Assembly (NCBI RefSeq): GCF_000691805.2
Contig: NZ_DF820484.1
Location: 186,001-250,000 of the forward strand
Source: Weissella oryzae SG25
GTDB taxonomy: Bacteria; Bacillota; Bacilli; Lactobacillales; Lactobacillaceae
Direction: 5' to 3'
Length of the DNA: 64,000 bases
The notes under the pieces were generated by a model that saw nothing but the letters and a program-made list of their open reading frames with translations, was not told the origin of the DNA and did no database searches. Shown here piece after piece: positions 1-8,142 of this stretch (position 1 is its first letter; each line of letters starts with the position of its first letter). The translations under genes were made by a program, and so were the position numbers.

Positions 1-404
1 GCCGCTAAGAAAACTACTTCCCAAATCCAAACTGGCACCGATGGAAACCAGTAGCGCATGTAAATTCCTGCCGCTGTTAGTTCCGCCATGGCAATGGTAA
101 TCCAACCAATCCAATAGGTCCAGCCAATCACAAAGCCCGTCCTTTTCCCTAAATATTTCTCAATAAAGGCAACGAAAGTCGTTTGGCTCGTATCTGTCAA
201 CAGTAACTCACCTAAGGCTCGCATCATCCAAAACATGAATAGCCCTGTAACCATATAAACAATTAGGATTGCTGGACCAGCCATCTTGATTGAACTTCCT
301 GCCCCCAAAAACAAACCAGTCCCAATTGTCCCACCCAAGGCAATCATTTCCACATGGCGTGGCGATAATCCTCGCTCAAGGGTCGGCCTTTTTGCTTCAG
401 CCAT
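1..404 (-). CDS. Amino-acid permease (APC superfamily), N-terminal part
   Basis: The reading frame starts at an ATG complementary to 402-404, about 10 nt after a GGGAG ribosome site, and runs off the left edge, so only about 134 residues are present. The N-terminus (MAEAKRPTLERGL) is followed by the glycine-rich first membrane helix with the IALGGTIGTGLFLG motif, which is the substrate-binding unwound helix 1 typical of the APC/AAT amino-acid:proton symporters. A second helix carries the family pattern of a small-residue face followed by RALGELL. The substrate cannot be told from this fragment. The gene reads leftwards, out of the window, and is preceded by about 150 bp of non-coding DNA and the terminator of the next gene. 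Confidence 0.85.
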   Translation of the reverse strand, partial: MAEAKRPTLERGLSPRHVEMIALGGTIGTGLFLGAGSSIKMAGPAILIVYMVTGLFMFWMMRALGELLLTDTSQTTFVAFIEKYLGKRTGFVIGWTYWIGWITIAMAELTAAGIYMRYWFPSVPVWIWEVVFLA

Positions 405-563
405 ACTCTTTATTACTCCCTTCAATCTCGTACATTAAAACTTCAGTATTCCTTAGTTTAAGACTTTTCTCATATCGCTTCAAGGTAAACTACACTTTTT
501 ATGAGATAATTTTAATGATAATTCTAGTAAATAGTCACAAATAACCGAACTTTTTAAATTAAA

Positions 564-594
564 AAGGCTTACTTTCTGGCAGAAAGTAAGCCTT
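564..594 (-). terminator. Rho-independent terminator of the DUF6508-like gene
   Basis: A perfect long hairpin (arms AAGGCTTACTTTCTG and its complement) lies just downstream of the gene ending at 614. On the minus strand it is followed by TTTTTAATTT, so it terminates that gene. Confidence 0.8.
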
Positions 595-613
595 AAAATA
601 AAATCCCATAAAT

Positions 614-1024
614 TTAATACTGCTCAGGAAAATCCCCAGGCGTTAATTTTTCTAAACGAACTAACAAGCGCAGTAAGATGCCTTTTTCTAGCATTGCCGC
701 CCACATCCCCTCTAGACGACTTTCACCGTGAATAATCACTGAAACAACCGCCCGTAAATCACGAAAATTATCGCTAGTTCGTGCTAATTCTTCCAATTGA
801 TCTTCAGAAAGCTCACGATGGTCATGCTGTCTTAAAGTCCGATCATAATTTCGATCATAGTAATCTGACCATTCAAAGGCCTTGGCGAGCTCATACATTT
901 GTGGGTCATATTGTGGGTGCTCCATGGAACTATCGTCTACACTTTTCCAAACTACCCGATGTCCTGCAACTCCTGTTAAGTATTGGTTCCATTTTTCAAA
1001 ATCAAAAGGATGTTCTTTGCGCAT
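614..1024 (-). CDS. DUF6508-like small conserved protein
   Basis: A soluble protein of about 136 residues with no signal peptide or membrane segment. It is acidic in the middle and ends in a helical stretch (GMWAAMLEKGILLRLL) that resembles the DUF6508 family, whose function is unknown; this assignment is from memory of the family pattern and is moderate. The open frame extends further upstream, but the ribosome site GGGAGG lies 7 nt before the ATG at 1024 (MRKEHPFDF), which makes that the best start. It is a single-gene unit with its own terminator and is transcribed away from the hydrolase-mprF pair. Confidence 0.6.
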   Translation of the reverse strand: MRKEHPFDFEKWNQYLTGVAGHRVVWKSVDDSSMEHPQYDPQMYELAKAFEWSDYYDRNYDRTLRQHDHRELSEDQLEELARTSDNFRDLRAVVSVIIHGESRLEGMWAAMLEKGILLRLLVRLEKLTPGDFPEQY

Positions 1025-1175
1025 CGTCATGCCTCCCACCTAATAACTAATTTAGCTTTTTCTATTTTAACACATCACTTACTTTTAGTCAGGCTGTTCT
1101 TAATTTCAGCTCTTTTAGATAGAAAGACAGCACCATGCTATACTAAAAGTAACAACATTTCCCTCGAGGCTCATT

Positions 1176-1898
1176 ATGGAATTTGAAACAACTGATAAGA
1201 GTCGGATTGCCTATAGTACATATGGTGACCCCACCAATCCGCCTTTAGTAATTATCCACGGTAACAGTGGATCTCAAAAAAATTTTCGACGACATGTAAA
1301 AGATTATGTTTCTGACTACTGGGTCATCACCTATGACGACCGTGGTCATGGCAAATCAAGCAATACACAAGCAAATATTACCTATAAAGAATTAACATCC
1401 GATTTAGTTGAATTATGTGACCACTTATCAATTAACGCTTGGAATATCGTTGGCTATAGTGATGGTGCCAATGTTGCTTTAAAGTTTGCCTACCTTTTTC
1501 CAAATAAAACCATCAGTTTAGTTCTAGCAGCGCCTAATCTAAACTTTTTAGGTATTATTTTTCCAATCCGCATACTAGCCCTACTACTAATTTGGCTATT
1601 GAATTTAGTCCGCTGGTTACCAGGACTAAAGCGCCGCATTAATCAAGTAAATATTATCTTTGAGACCCCACAGCTCACTTGGCAAGACCTCGAAAAAATC
1701 AAGCAACCCGCTTTAATTATCGTTGGTCAGTATGATTTTATCAGCTCTAGTCATACACAAACCATTGCTAATCATCTAATTAACAGTAAATTACTAGTCC
1801 TACCAAATCGCAGTCATCTAGTCATTTTTACAGCCCCCCACTATTTCACAAAATTGACCAAACAATTTCTGAATAAGGAGAATGGTATTCATGATTAA
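1176..1898 (+). CDS. Alpha/beta-hydrolase fold protein
   Basis: The 240-residue protein shows the fold's hallmarks in order: the oxyanion-hole region HGNSGSQKNF near residue 28, the strand-turn DDRGHGKS, the nucleophile elbow GYSDGAN with Ser near residue 93, an acidic residue in VGQYDFISS, and a late His in NRSHL. The catalytic Ser-Asp-His set is therefore complete. A hydrophobic cap segment (ILALLLIWLLNLVRWLPGL) is inserted after the nucleophile and could contact membrane or lipid. The end of the gene overlaps the beginning of mprF's open frame, so the two are probably co-transcribed; a lipid-related or cell-envelope substrate is a possible inference only. Substrate unknown. Confidence 0.8.
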   Translation: MEFETTDKSRIAYSTYGDPTNPPLVIIHGNSGSQKNFRRHVKDYVSDYWVITYDDRGHGKSSNTQANITYKELTSDLVELCDHLSINAWNIVGYSDGANVALKFAYLFPNKTISLVLAAPNLNFLGIIFPIRILALLLIWLLNLVRWLPGLKRRINQVNIIFETPQLTWQDLEKIKQPALIIVGQYDFISSSHTQTIANHLINSKLLVLPNRSHLVIFTAPHYFTKLTKQFLNKENGIHD

Positions 1899-4413
1899 TT
1901 TTATAAAACAAAAATCTATCTTCTTTAGACGAATTTTTATCATTTCAATGACTTTTATTGGCATCTATGAATTTGGCTCACTCTTCACCCGCCTACCTAA
2001 GAATGCCTTTCTTGAAACATTCAACACAATTCCAACTTATAGCTTAATTCTAGTCATATTTTTCGGCTTAATCTTAGCAAGCGTACCACTGGGCTATGAT
2101 CTTTTACTTCGTCGGCGTTTTAACCGCGCCGAGGGCCTTTCAGAACAATCTTTTTGGGCAGCCACTTGGACGGCGGCTAATATAAATCGAAACATGGGAA
2201 TTACCGGTTATCTAAGTGCCGTCTTACGTAACAATTTATATGCCAGTAATCAGCGTAGTGAGATTAATCGACTTGGTCGTCATATGTACTGGTGGCGGCT
2301 AACTGGCCTCAGTTTCTTTTCCATCATTAGTCTGCTCTTAATCTTTTTTAATTATGATTTAGGCAGTGTCTTTCCCTATATTCATTGGCTCGTCCTTGGA
2401 GTCTTTTTACCCTTCGTTGGCTGGCTAATCACCCCAATTTTTGGTGGCCTAAAAATCAATGATGCCTTCACTAAAATTGAACGTGTGAAAATTACCGCAC
2501 TATCAATTCTTGAAAGTGCCTTACAAATTTTTATTTTTATCTCAATTGGCTGGTTTGGCGGAATTACTGACGGATCCTTAATTCCAATTGCTATTTTATT
2601 CGTGCTCGCACGGGCTTATGGAACGATTACTCTAGTCCCAGGTGCTTGGGGTGTTTTTGATGTCATGATTGTCTTTGGCCTATCCAGCATTGGACTTGCA
2701 AGTTCAAGCGCCTTTGTCTGGGTTCTAATTTATCGACTAGCGGTTTACATCATCCCGCTTGTCATTGCTTTGGCAATGGGATTGTTTAACATTGATGCTC
2801 GACCTGATACTCTGCCCGAAACTCTCTTGATGTCATTAGGTCACTCACTAACCACTTTCATGCTCTATGTAACTGGCCTAGGCCTAATTATTGCCAGTAC
2901 CTTACCTGGTCTGGTCTATAATTTTGATTTTACAGCAGACCTAATGCCGTGGTCACAGAACTTGATTAGTCATTTTCCAATTATCGTTTTAGGTTTTTTG
3001 CTACTATTCTCCGGACGTGGAATTGCTAGTAAGGTCAGCCGCGCTGTTATCCCCGCACTAATTGTTGTACTTTTGACAATTCTATATGTTAGCTTGGATG
3101 GCTTTGCTTGGCAGGTATTACTAGTCTTTTATATCCTGTTAGTCCTTCTAGTAGTTACTTATAAAACGAACTATCGAACTCAATTTATTTATAGCTGGGA
3201 AGCATTGACCTTTGACAGTATCATCATGGGGGCTAGCTTGATTGCCTACATTGTCACTGGGATTCTCCAGCAGCCCGAAATTTCCGCCCATCTTCATTTA
3301 AAAAGAAATCATATCTTCTTAGTTCCCTCCTTTGAGTGGTGGCTAACCGGCTTCATTACAATTATGCTATTAGGGATTATTTTGGTTATTATGCTGCGAA
3401 TTCTTAAGGGTTCTATCACTCAATTAGGTGAACCCCTTGATGATTATCAACTCAATGCCGTTTTAGCCTTAGGTGATAACCATTATAGTAGTTTGGCTTA
3501 TCTAGGTGACAAACGCTTTTATTACTACCGGCCAAGTGAGGGGGCTGCTAATACGGTAGCAATCCAATTCCGCTTAGCTAACGACAAAGCTGTTGTTATG
3601 AGCAATCCCTTTGGTAAGTCTGAAGACTTTCAGGCTGCTTTGAATGCCTTCATTGATGAAGCCGATCGACTTAACTATCGACCAGTATTTTATGAAATAT
3701 CTCAAGACATTGCCATGGTAGTTCATGAATTTGGCTATAATTTCTTTAAACTTGGCGAGGAAGCTTGGGTTGATACTACAACCTTTAAGCTAGCTGGAAA
3801 GAAATTCGCCAACATTCGCAGTGTCAACAATAAGGTTGATAAATCTGGATATCTATATGAGGTTGTTCAGCCGCCATTTAGCAAAAAACTTATCGCCGAC
3901 TTAAAGGCCGTTTCTGATGAATGGTTAAATGGTCGTGAAGAAAAAGGCTTCTCCCTTGGTTATTTCAAAGAGTCCTATCTGCAGCGTGATGGTATCGCAC
4001 TCTTAAAGAGCCCTGAAGGTAACATTGTGGCCTTTGCGAGTCTTGTGACATCTAAAAGTGAAAACCAAATGGCGGTCGACTTGATGCGTTTCACTAAGAA
4101 TTCGCCTAATGGTACTATGGATGTGTTATTTGTTAAAACTTTTGATTATGCTAAAAGCCAAGGATTTGCTACTTTTAATCTAGGAATGGCTCCGCTTACC
4201 AATGTCGGGATTTATCGACAGAGCTTCATGCGTGAACGGATTGCTAATATTGTCTATCGTTATGGGTCAAGTATCTACTCATTTGAAGGCCTTAGACGCT
4301 ATAAGAACAAGTTTGCAACAACCTGGCATCCTTACTACATTGCCTATTCAAATCGTTCAAACATTATTTACGTAATGTTAGCGCTATTGAGTATTGATAA
4401 TACTGGTGAGTAA
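1891..4413 (+). CDS. mprF: Phosphatidylglycerol lysyltransferase / flippase MprF
   Basis: About 840 residues, the usual length for MprF. The N-terminal two thirds is a series of some 13-14 membrane helices (flippase part); the C-terminal third from about residue 540 is the soluble DUF2156 aminoacyl-phosphatidylglycerol synthase, with DDYQLNAVLALGDNHYSSLAYLGD at its start broken only by this description and the late GLRRYKNKF segment that is typical of the family. MprF transfers lysine from Lys-tRNA to phosphatidylglycerol and flips the product outward, lowering negative surface charge and giving resistance to cationic peptides. The ATG at 1891 is preferred over 1882 because a GGAG at 1877-1880 is 10 nt upstream of it. 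It sits directly behind the hydrolase gene and ends before a strong terminator. A Bce-type peptide-resistance module lies elsewhere in the window. Confidence 0.93.
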   Translation: MINFIKQKSIFFRRIFIISMTFIGIYEFGSLFTRLPKNAFLETFNTIPTYSLILVIFFGLILASVPLGYDLLLRRRFNRAEGLSEQSFWAATWTAANINRNMGITGYLSAVLRNNLYASNQRSEINRLGRHMYWWRLTGLSFFSIISLLLIFFNYDLGSVFPYIHWLVLGVFLPFVGWLITPIFGGLKINDAFTKIERVKITALSILESALQIFIFISIGWFGGITDGSLIPIAILFVLARAYGTITLVPGAWGVFDVMIVFGLSSIGLASSSAFVWVLIYRLAVYIIPLVIALAMGLFNIDARPDTLPETLLMSLGHSLTTFMLYVTGLGLIIASTLPGLVYNFDFTADLMPWSQNLISHFPIIVLGFLLLFSGRGIASKVSRAVIPALIVVLLTILYVSLDGFAWQVLLVFYILLVLLVVTYKTNYRTQFIYSWEALTFDSIIMGASLIAYIVTGILQQPEISAHLHLKRNHIFLVPSFEWWLTGFITIMLLGIILVIMLRILKGSITQLGEPLDDYQLNAVLALGDNHYSSLAYLGDKRFYYYRPSEGAANTVAIQFRLANDKAVVMSNPFGKSEDFQAALNAFIDEADRLNYRPVFYEISQDIAMVVHEFGYNFFKLGEEAWVDTTTFKLAGKKFANIRSVNNKVDKSGYLYEVVQPPFSKKLIADLKAVSDEWLNGREEKGFSLGYFKESYLQRDGIALLKSPEGNIVAFASLVTSKSENQMAVDLMRFTKNSPNGTMDVLFVKTFDYAKSQGFATFNLGMAPLTNVGIYRQSFMRERIANIVYRYGSSIYSFEGLRRYKNKFATTWHPYYIAYSNRSNIIYVMLALLSIDNTGE

Positions 4414-4420
4414 CTCCATC

Positions 4421-4457
4421 AAAAAACACCTAGCATCTAAGATGCTAGGTGTTTTTT
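4421..4457. terminator. Bidirectional terminator between mprF and the AI-2E exporter
   Basis: A 17-bp perfect stem (AAAAAACACCTAGCATC with its complement, 3-nt loop) with A-run and T-run on either side serves both convergent genes. Confidence 0.9.
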
Positions 4458-4466
4458 TCTTGCATT

Positions 4467-5585
4467 TTAACTTTGTTTAACATCCTGATCAGATAAATGC
4501 CATAATTCCCAAGCATAAACCGCCAGTGTCCGCACGATAGCATACATTGGAATTGCTAAAATCATTCCACCAATTCCGGCAATATTTCCAGCCGCCAACA
4601 AAATAATAATAATGGTTAATGGATGAATCTTTAACGAAGCGCCCATTATTCGTGGGTACAACAAATTCCCATCAACTTGTTGCACAATGATTACAACTAC
4701 AATTGTCCAAACTACCTGCCAAGGGCCTTGGAAAGCTGCCACAAAAATTGCTGGCACAATCCCAATATAAGGACCAACATAGGGAATCAAATTAGTAATT
4801 CCAGCGATTACCCCTAACAAGAGTGCATATTTTTGACCAATCATTAAATAACCAATAGTCGTAAAGAAACCAACGAAGGCCATTTCAATTACTTGCCCTG
4901 TAATATATTGTGAAATCGTCTTGTTTAAACGACCAAAAATATCGGCCACATTGTCCCGCCGCTGCGCTGGGAAAAAACGTTGAATTGAAGGCACTAGCTT
5001 ATTACCATCATTAAGCATATAAAAAGTCATAACTGGTACTGTTACAGCGGTAATCGTAATCGTTGTCATTGTACCAATCAAAGTTGCCAATGAATTGGCG
5101 GCACCTTGGACCATATCCCCAGTAAAACTTGAAAACTGCTTTTGCAAATCATTAATATGATCTTTTAATCCAAAATCACGAACCCAAGGCCAACGGCTAG
5201 CATCCTCAATTAATTTTTGAAGATGCTGCATCAAATAAGGGATTGTCTCCAGTAACCGAGAAACCTGCGTAATTAAATTAGGAATCAAAACAATAAATGC
5301 CATAACTAAAATTACTAAAAAGATTACCAAAACAATCAAGACGGCCAATAAATGCGGTATACGCAACCGCTTACCAAGCTTTATTTTCTTTAGTAATCGA
5401 ACAAAGGGTAACAACAAATAGGTTAAAAAGCCCGATATTATTACTGGAATAAAAATTGATGAAAAGAATTTTCCAATTGGTTCTAATATAAAATTCATCT
5501 GGCTAACCACGATAACCAGGACCGCTAGCGCTAACAGCTCCAAGGTCCAGAACAGGATTTTTGAATCCTGGACTTTTTTTAGCAT
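4467..5585 (-). CDS. AI-2E family transporter (DUF20) membrane protein
   Basis: A 372-residue polytopic protein with the layout of the AI-2E/DUF20 family: paired N-terminal helices, a central amphipathic region (about residues 120-180) and a C-terminal cluster of helices with the conserved GLTNLIPYVGPYIG-like segment (here AGITNLIPYVGPYIGIVPA). Family members export autoinducer-2, ions or other small solutes, and individual substrates are rarely known, so only the family is claimed. Start at 5585 has GGAG 7 nt upstream. It is a single gene, convergent with mprF, sharing its terminator. Confidence 0.87.
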   Translation of the reverse strand: MLKKVQDSKILFWTLELLALAVLVIVVSQMNFILEPIGKFFSSIFIPVIISGFLTYLLLPFVRLLKKIKLGKRLRIPHLLAVLIVLVIFLVILVMAFIVLIPNLITQVSRLLETIPYLMQHLQKLIEDASRWPWVRDFGLKDHINDLQKQFSSFTGDMVQGAANSLATLIGTMTTITITAVTVPVMTFYMLNDGNKLVPSIQRFFPAQRRDNVADIFGRLNKTISQYITGQVIEMAFVGFFTTIGYLMIGQKYALLLGVIAGITNLIPYVGPYIGIVPAIFVAAFQGPWQVVWTIVVVIIVQQVDGNLLYPRIMGASLKIHPLTIIIILLAAGNIAGIGGMILAIPMYAIVRTLAVYAWELWHLSDQDVKQS

Positions 5586-5728
5586 AATTTCACTCCACTT
5601 CTCGCAAATAATCTAAATTCATTATAACAGACCTGATTAAACGTTGATATATAAGCAAATGAATTTATTCACAAGTGTATTAGGTTTTACCTTACCGGTA
5701 ACGGTTGTAACACGAACAATATTTCCTT

Positions 5729-5763
5729 AAAAAAACTACCTTAGTTTGCCTAAAGTAGTTTCT
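5729..5763 (-). terminator. Terminator downstream of acylphosphatase
   Basis: Hairpin with arms AAACTACTTTAG and CTAAGGTAGTTT on the minus strand followed by a T-run. It lies 60 bp beyond the acylphosphatase stop. Confidence 0.75.
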
Positions 5764-5771
5764 TACAGAAC

Positions 5772-5793
5772 TTATCCACAACACTGTGGATAA
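5772..5793. other. Palindromic pair of perfect DnaA boxes
   Basis: TTATCCACA at 5772-5780 and its inverse TGTGGATAA at 5785-5793 are separated by four bases. Both match the DnaA-box consensus exactly. They are intergenic, between the acylphosphatase stop and its terminator hairpin. Confidence 0.7.
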
Positions 5794-5820
5794 GTCTAAA
5801 AAGTTTGTGAAATTAGCCGA

Positions 5821-6102
5821 TCAATGCGTTTCAAACCTAGTTAATTGCGGATTAACTGCCACAATCTTTTGTTGCACTGCGTCTACTCTGCCATAGGGTG
5901 CTGGTTGTCGGTGGGTTAAAAAGTCGATGAAATCAGCCAAAACCGTTTCTTCACCTTGGGCTAAAGCCAAGACCGAACCATCTGCTTGATTCGTTGCACT
6001 ACCTACTAGCCCTAACCGTTTGGCTTCTAGCTTAACGAAATATCTGAACCCAACGCCCTGCACACGCCCGGTAACTTGTACTTGAATTGCTTGAATTGTC
6101 AT
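5821..6102 (-). CDS. acyP: Acylphosphatase
   Basis: A 93-residue protein with the diagnostic GRVQGVGFRYF motif (catalytic Arg) near residue 12 and the catalytic Asn in GSATNQADGSV near residue 40, followed by the usual C-terminal strand. It hydrolyses the carboxyl-phosphate bond of small acylphosphates in the cytoplasm. The open frame reaches 6156, but that extension lies inside the terminator hairpin of the upstream gene, and AAAGGTGG stands before the ATG at 6102, which gives the family's standard length. It is the next gene after the cystine-type binding protein but is separated from it by a terminator. Confidence 0.92.
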   Translation of the reverse strand: MTIQAIQVQVTGRVQGVGFRYFVKLEAKRLGLVGSATNQADGSVLALAQGEETVLADFIDFLTHRQPAPYGRVDAVQQKIVAVNPQLTRFETH

Positions 6103-6144
6103 TGCTACAACACCACCTTTGTTGGATTTTGACCTAAGTATAAC

Positions 6145-6185
6145 AAAAAACACCATAGCCTATTAATTAATGGCTACGGTGTTAA
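6145..6185 (-). terminator. Terminator of the amino-acid binding-protein gene
   Basis: Inverted repeat with arms AACACCGTAGCC and GGCTATGGTGTT on the minus strand, followed by TTTTTTGTTA, 10 nt beyond the stop at 6195. Confidence 0.85.
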
Positions 6186-6194
6186 AACGTTAAT

Positions 6195-6998
6195 TTACTT
6201 TTCTTTTGATAAATCACTACCGAAGTACTTAATTGATAACTTCTTAAGTGTACCGTCCTTTTGCAAGGCCTTTTGCGCTTTCGTAATCTTCTTAGCTAGC
6301 GCTGAATTATCTTTACGCAACATTGGCGCTGCACCAGATTTTGGTAGCACCTTTGAAGCATCAATCGCAACTAAATCAGTCTTAGGATTAGCCTTCTTGT
6401 AAACACCCCATGAATCAGCAGAATTAAAGGTACCGGCTGCTTTACCAGATTCTACTAAGTCCAATGATTCTGTAAAGCCAGGTGAAGCAATAATATCTGC
6501 ACCTAACTTTTGTGCGGTCACTCCGTAATTTGATGAAGTTGACTGTGCTAACTTTTCTCCCTTAACTTTAGCTGGATCCTTTAAGGTTGAGCCCTTCTTA
6601 ACAATCAATACACCCTTCGTGTATAGATATTGACTACCAAAGCTATAATTTTTTTGACGTTGTGGGTTAATCCCCATGTCATTATAAATTACATCAAATT
6701 TATTGGCATCCAAACCTGCTGGCAAAGAGTCAAACTTAGTCTCTACAAATTTCACTTTTAAATGTAATTTCTTAGCTACTTGGGTTGCAACATCAACGTC
6801 ATAACCAGTTAGTTTACCATTCTTTCCAACATAGGAAAAAGGACTATAAGTTCCTTCAAGTCCAACGGTCAAAGTACCTTTTGTCTTTAATTCGCTTGAT
6901 TGTTGCTTATCAGCAAAGACAGTCTTGCTAACCAAAAGGCCTGAACCAACTAATCCTAGTGCAACTGCGGCAATTGTAATTTTCTTAAAAGTATTCAT
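6195..6998 (-). CDS. Cystine/polar amino-acid ABC transporter substrate-binding protein
   Basis: 267 residues with an N-terminal signal (KKITIAAVALGLVGSGLL, then VFA-DK as a plausible signal-peptidase I site) and the type-II periplasmic-binding fold: LTVGLEGTYSPFSY, the GYDVDVATQVAKKL helix, and DVIYNDMGINPQR. This pattern fits cystine or related polar amino-acid receptors (TcyA/FliY-like). Notably there is no Cys, so no lipobox: the protein cannot be tethered as a lipoprotein in the usual way. It is transcribed divergently from the permease-ATPase operon at 7435-8883, which should be its partner. The start has GGAG 8 nt upstream. Ligand identity is inferred from family resemblance only. Confidence 0.85.
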   Translation of the reverse strand: MNTFKKITIAAVALGLVGSGLLVSKTVFADKQQSSELKTKGTLTVGLEGTYSPFSYVGKNGKLTGYDVDVATQVAKKLHLKVKFVETKFDSLPAGLDANKFDVIYNDMGINPQRQKNYSFGSQYLYTKGVLIVKKGSTLKDPAKVKGEKLAQSTSSNYGVTAQKLGADIIASPGFTESLDLVESGKAAGTFNSADSWGVYKKANPKTDLVAIDASKVLPKSGAAPMLRKDNSALAKKITKAQKALQKDGTLKKLSIKYFGSDLSKEK

Positions 6999-7201
6999 CT
7001 TCTCTGCTCCATTTTATATCTTAGTACAAATTATAAGTCTAAATTCATGAATACTAAGTCAACATCGCTTGTAAATTTTAGGATTAGTAATTACACACCA
7101 TAACCATTTGAACATCCTCCGTCTATTTCTGAGCGTAGTTTACATGAAACTTACCTACTTGTCAAAAATACTAATTTTTAAAAAGTTTATCCCTAAATCG
7201 C

Positions 7202-7230
7202 TTGCATGTTCCGTGCAAAAACACTACAAT
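7202..7230 (+). promoter_or_regulatory. Promoter of the leader-permease-ATPase transcript
   Basis: TTGCAT (7202-7207), 17-bp spacer, TACAAT (7225-7230). A short inverted repeat TTGCA-N7-TGCAA (7202-7218) overlaps the -35 element and could bind a regulator. Transcription would begin near 7237. Confidence 0.6.
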
Positions 7231-7261
7231 CACATTAAGTTAATTCTTTAGGAGCAAACAA

Positions 7262-7321
7262 ATGGTACACAATAATTATAATCTAGGATATTGTGTTAGC
7301 CTAACGCGTTTTTGGCGTTAG
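7262..7321 (+). CDS. Putative 19-residue leader peptide (attenuation)
   Basis: An ATG at 7262 with GGAG 7 nt upstream (7251-7254) opens a 19-codon frame MVHNNYNLGYCVSLTRFWR ending in TAG at 7319-7321. It sits about 25 nt downstream of the predicted transcription start and upstream of the permease gene. Its last codons run through the first arm of an alternative RNA structure, and its stop codon lies inside a competing arm. It contains one Cys codon (residue 11), of interest because the downstream transporter looks like a cystine-type importer. A leader peptide is the inference; the frame, ribosome site and structure overlap are what the sequence shows. Confidence 0.5.
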   Translation: MVHNNYNLGYCVSLTRFWR

Positions 7322-7407
7322 GTCGTTTTGGTGCTGATTAATCACTATTCGATACTTTCTACAATCACGCGTTAGGCTTGTTTTCAAACCTTAACGCGTT
7401 TTCTTTT
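7298..7407 (+). promoter_or_regulatory. Attenuator-like alternative hairpins in the permease leader
   Basis: Four segments can pair in competing ways. Segment A, AGCCTAACGCG (7298-7308), is an exact complement of segment C, CGCGTTAGGCT (7368-7378). Part of A (7300-7306) also pairs exactly with B, CGTTAGG (7316-7322). C also pairs with D, CCTTAACGCGT (7389-7399), forming a 10-bp stem with one bulge followed by TTTTCTTTT (7399-7407), an intrinsic terminator. A:C pairing would prevent C:D, so A:C is an antiterminator. No T-box or known riboswitch core is seen. Confidence 0.6.
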
Positions 7408-7434
7408 GGTCTTTTTACAGGAGCTAGTAAATAT

Positions 7435-8136
7435 ATGTTTTCTTTTATCGCAGAGTATGCCCCGCAATTAATCGTTGCTGGAATTAAATACACCATTCCC
7501 CTTGCCCTTATTTCATTTGTCTTTGCGGTTCTTATCGCAACCATTGTTGCCGTATTGCGGTCTTATCGTCCACATAGCCAAGGCTTCCAACTACTTATCT
7601 GGAAAGCAATCAAGTTTTTAGCATGGTTTTACGTCTGGCTTTTTCGTTCAACGCCCATGCTAGTCCAACTCTTTGTCGTCTTTTACGGCCTACCAAAACT
7701 TGGTATTAGTTGGTTATCACCATCTGCTTGGGCTTCAGCAATTTGGGTCTTATCATTGAATACCGGTGCTTATGCTTCTGAAGCAATTCGAGCAGCCATC
7801 TCATCAATTCCCGATACCCAGCGAGAAGCAGCGGCAGCTTTAGGTATGACCGATTTGCAAATTTTCATGCGTATTATTTTGCCACAAGCTGCCCGCATCT
7901 CAATTCCAACCCTAGCAAATTCATTTATTTCTTTAGTCAAAGATACATCTTTGGCTTCAGTTGTTACCTTGGTAGAGATGTTCTATCTATCACAACAACT
8001 AGCAGCAGTTAGCTACGACACCTTACCAATGTATAGTCTAGTCGCCGCTTTATACGCACTTTTTGTCACAATTTTGTCAATTCCTCAACGCTATATCCAA
8101 CGTTGGGCCGATCGTTTTATAAAGGCGGAGGGGTAA
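7435..8136 (+). CDS. Amino-acid ABC transporter permease (cystine type)
   Basis: About 233 residues with five or so membrane helices and the HisM/GlnP-type inner-membrane component signature, including the EAA loop IPDTQREAAAALGMTDLQ and the SLVKDTSLASVV segment. It forms the channel of an amino-acid importer together with the ATPase that follows 6 nt downstream and, by inference, the divergently encoded binding protein at 6195-6998. An in-frame TTG at 7378 exists, but it lies within the predicted terminator hairpin; AGGAG at 7419-7423 supports the ATG at 7435. Expression appears controlled by the leader described above. Confidence 0.88.
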   Translation: MFSFIAEYAPQLIVAGIKYTIPLALISFVFAVLIATIVAVLRSYRPHSQGFQLLIWKAIKFLAWFYVWLFRSTPMLVQLFVVFYGLPKLGISWLSPSAWASAIWVLSLNTGAYASEAIRAAISSIPDTQREAAAALGMTDLQIFMRIILPQAARISIPTLANSFISLVKDTSLASVVTLVEMFYLSQQLAAVSYDTLPMYSLVAALYALFVTILSIPQRYIQRWADRFIKAEG

Positions 8137-8142
8137 TTTATT

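Noticed and set aside
6103-6156. An N-terminal extension of acylphosphatase
   Set aside because: It overlaps the terminator of the upstream gene and exceeds the family length; a ribosome site precedes 6102.
7237-7407. A T-box riboswitch in the permease leader
   Set aside because: No T-box core sequence and no stem I features are seen; the translated leader and competing hairpins fit attenuation better.
7378-7434. An earlier TTG start for the permease
   Set aside because: It would lie within the predicted terminator hairpin and lacks a ribosome site.
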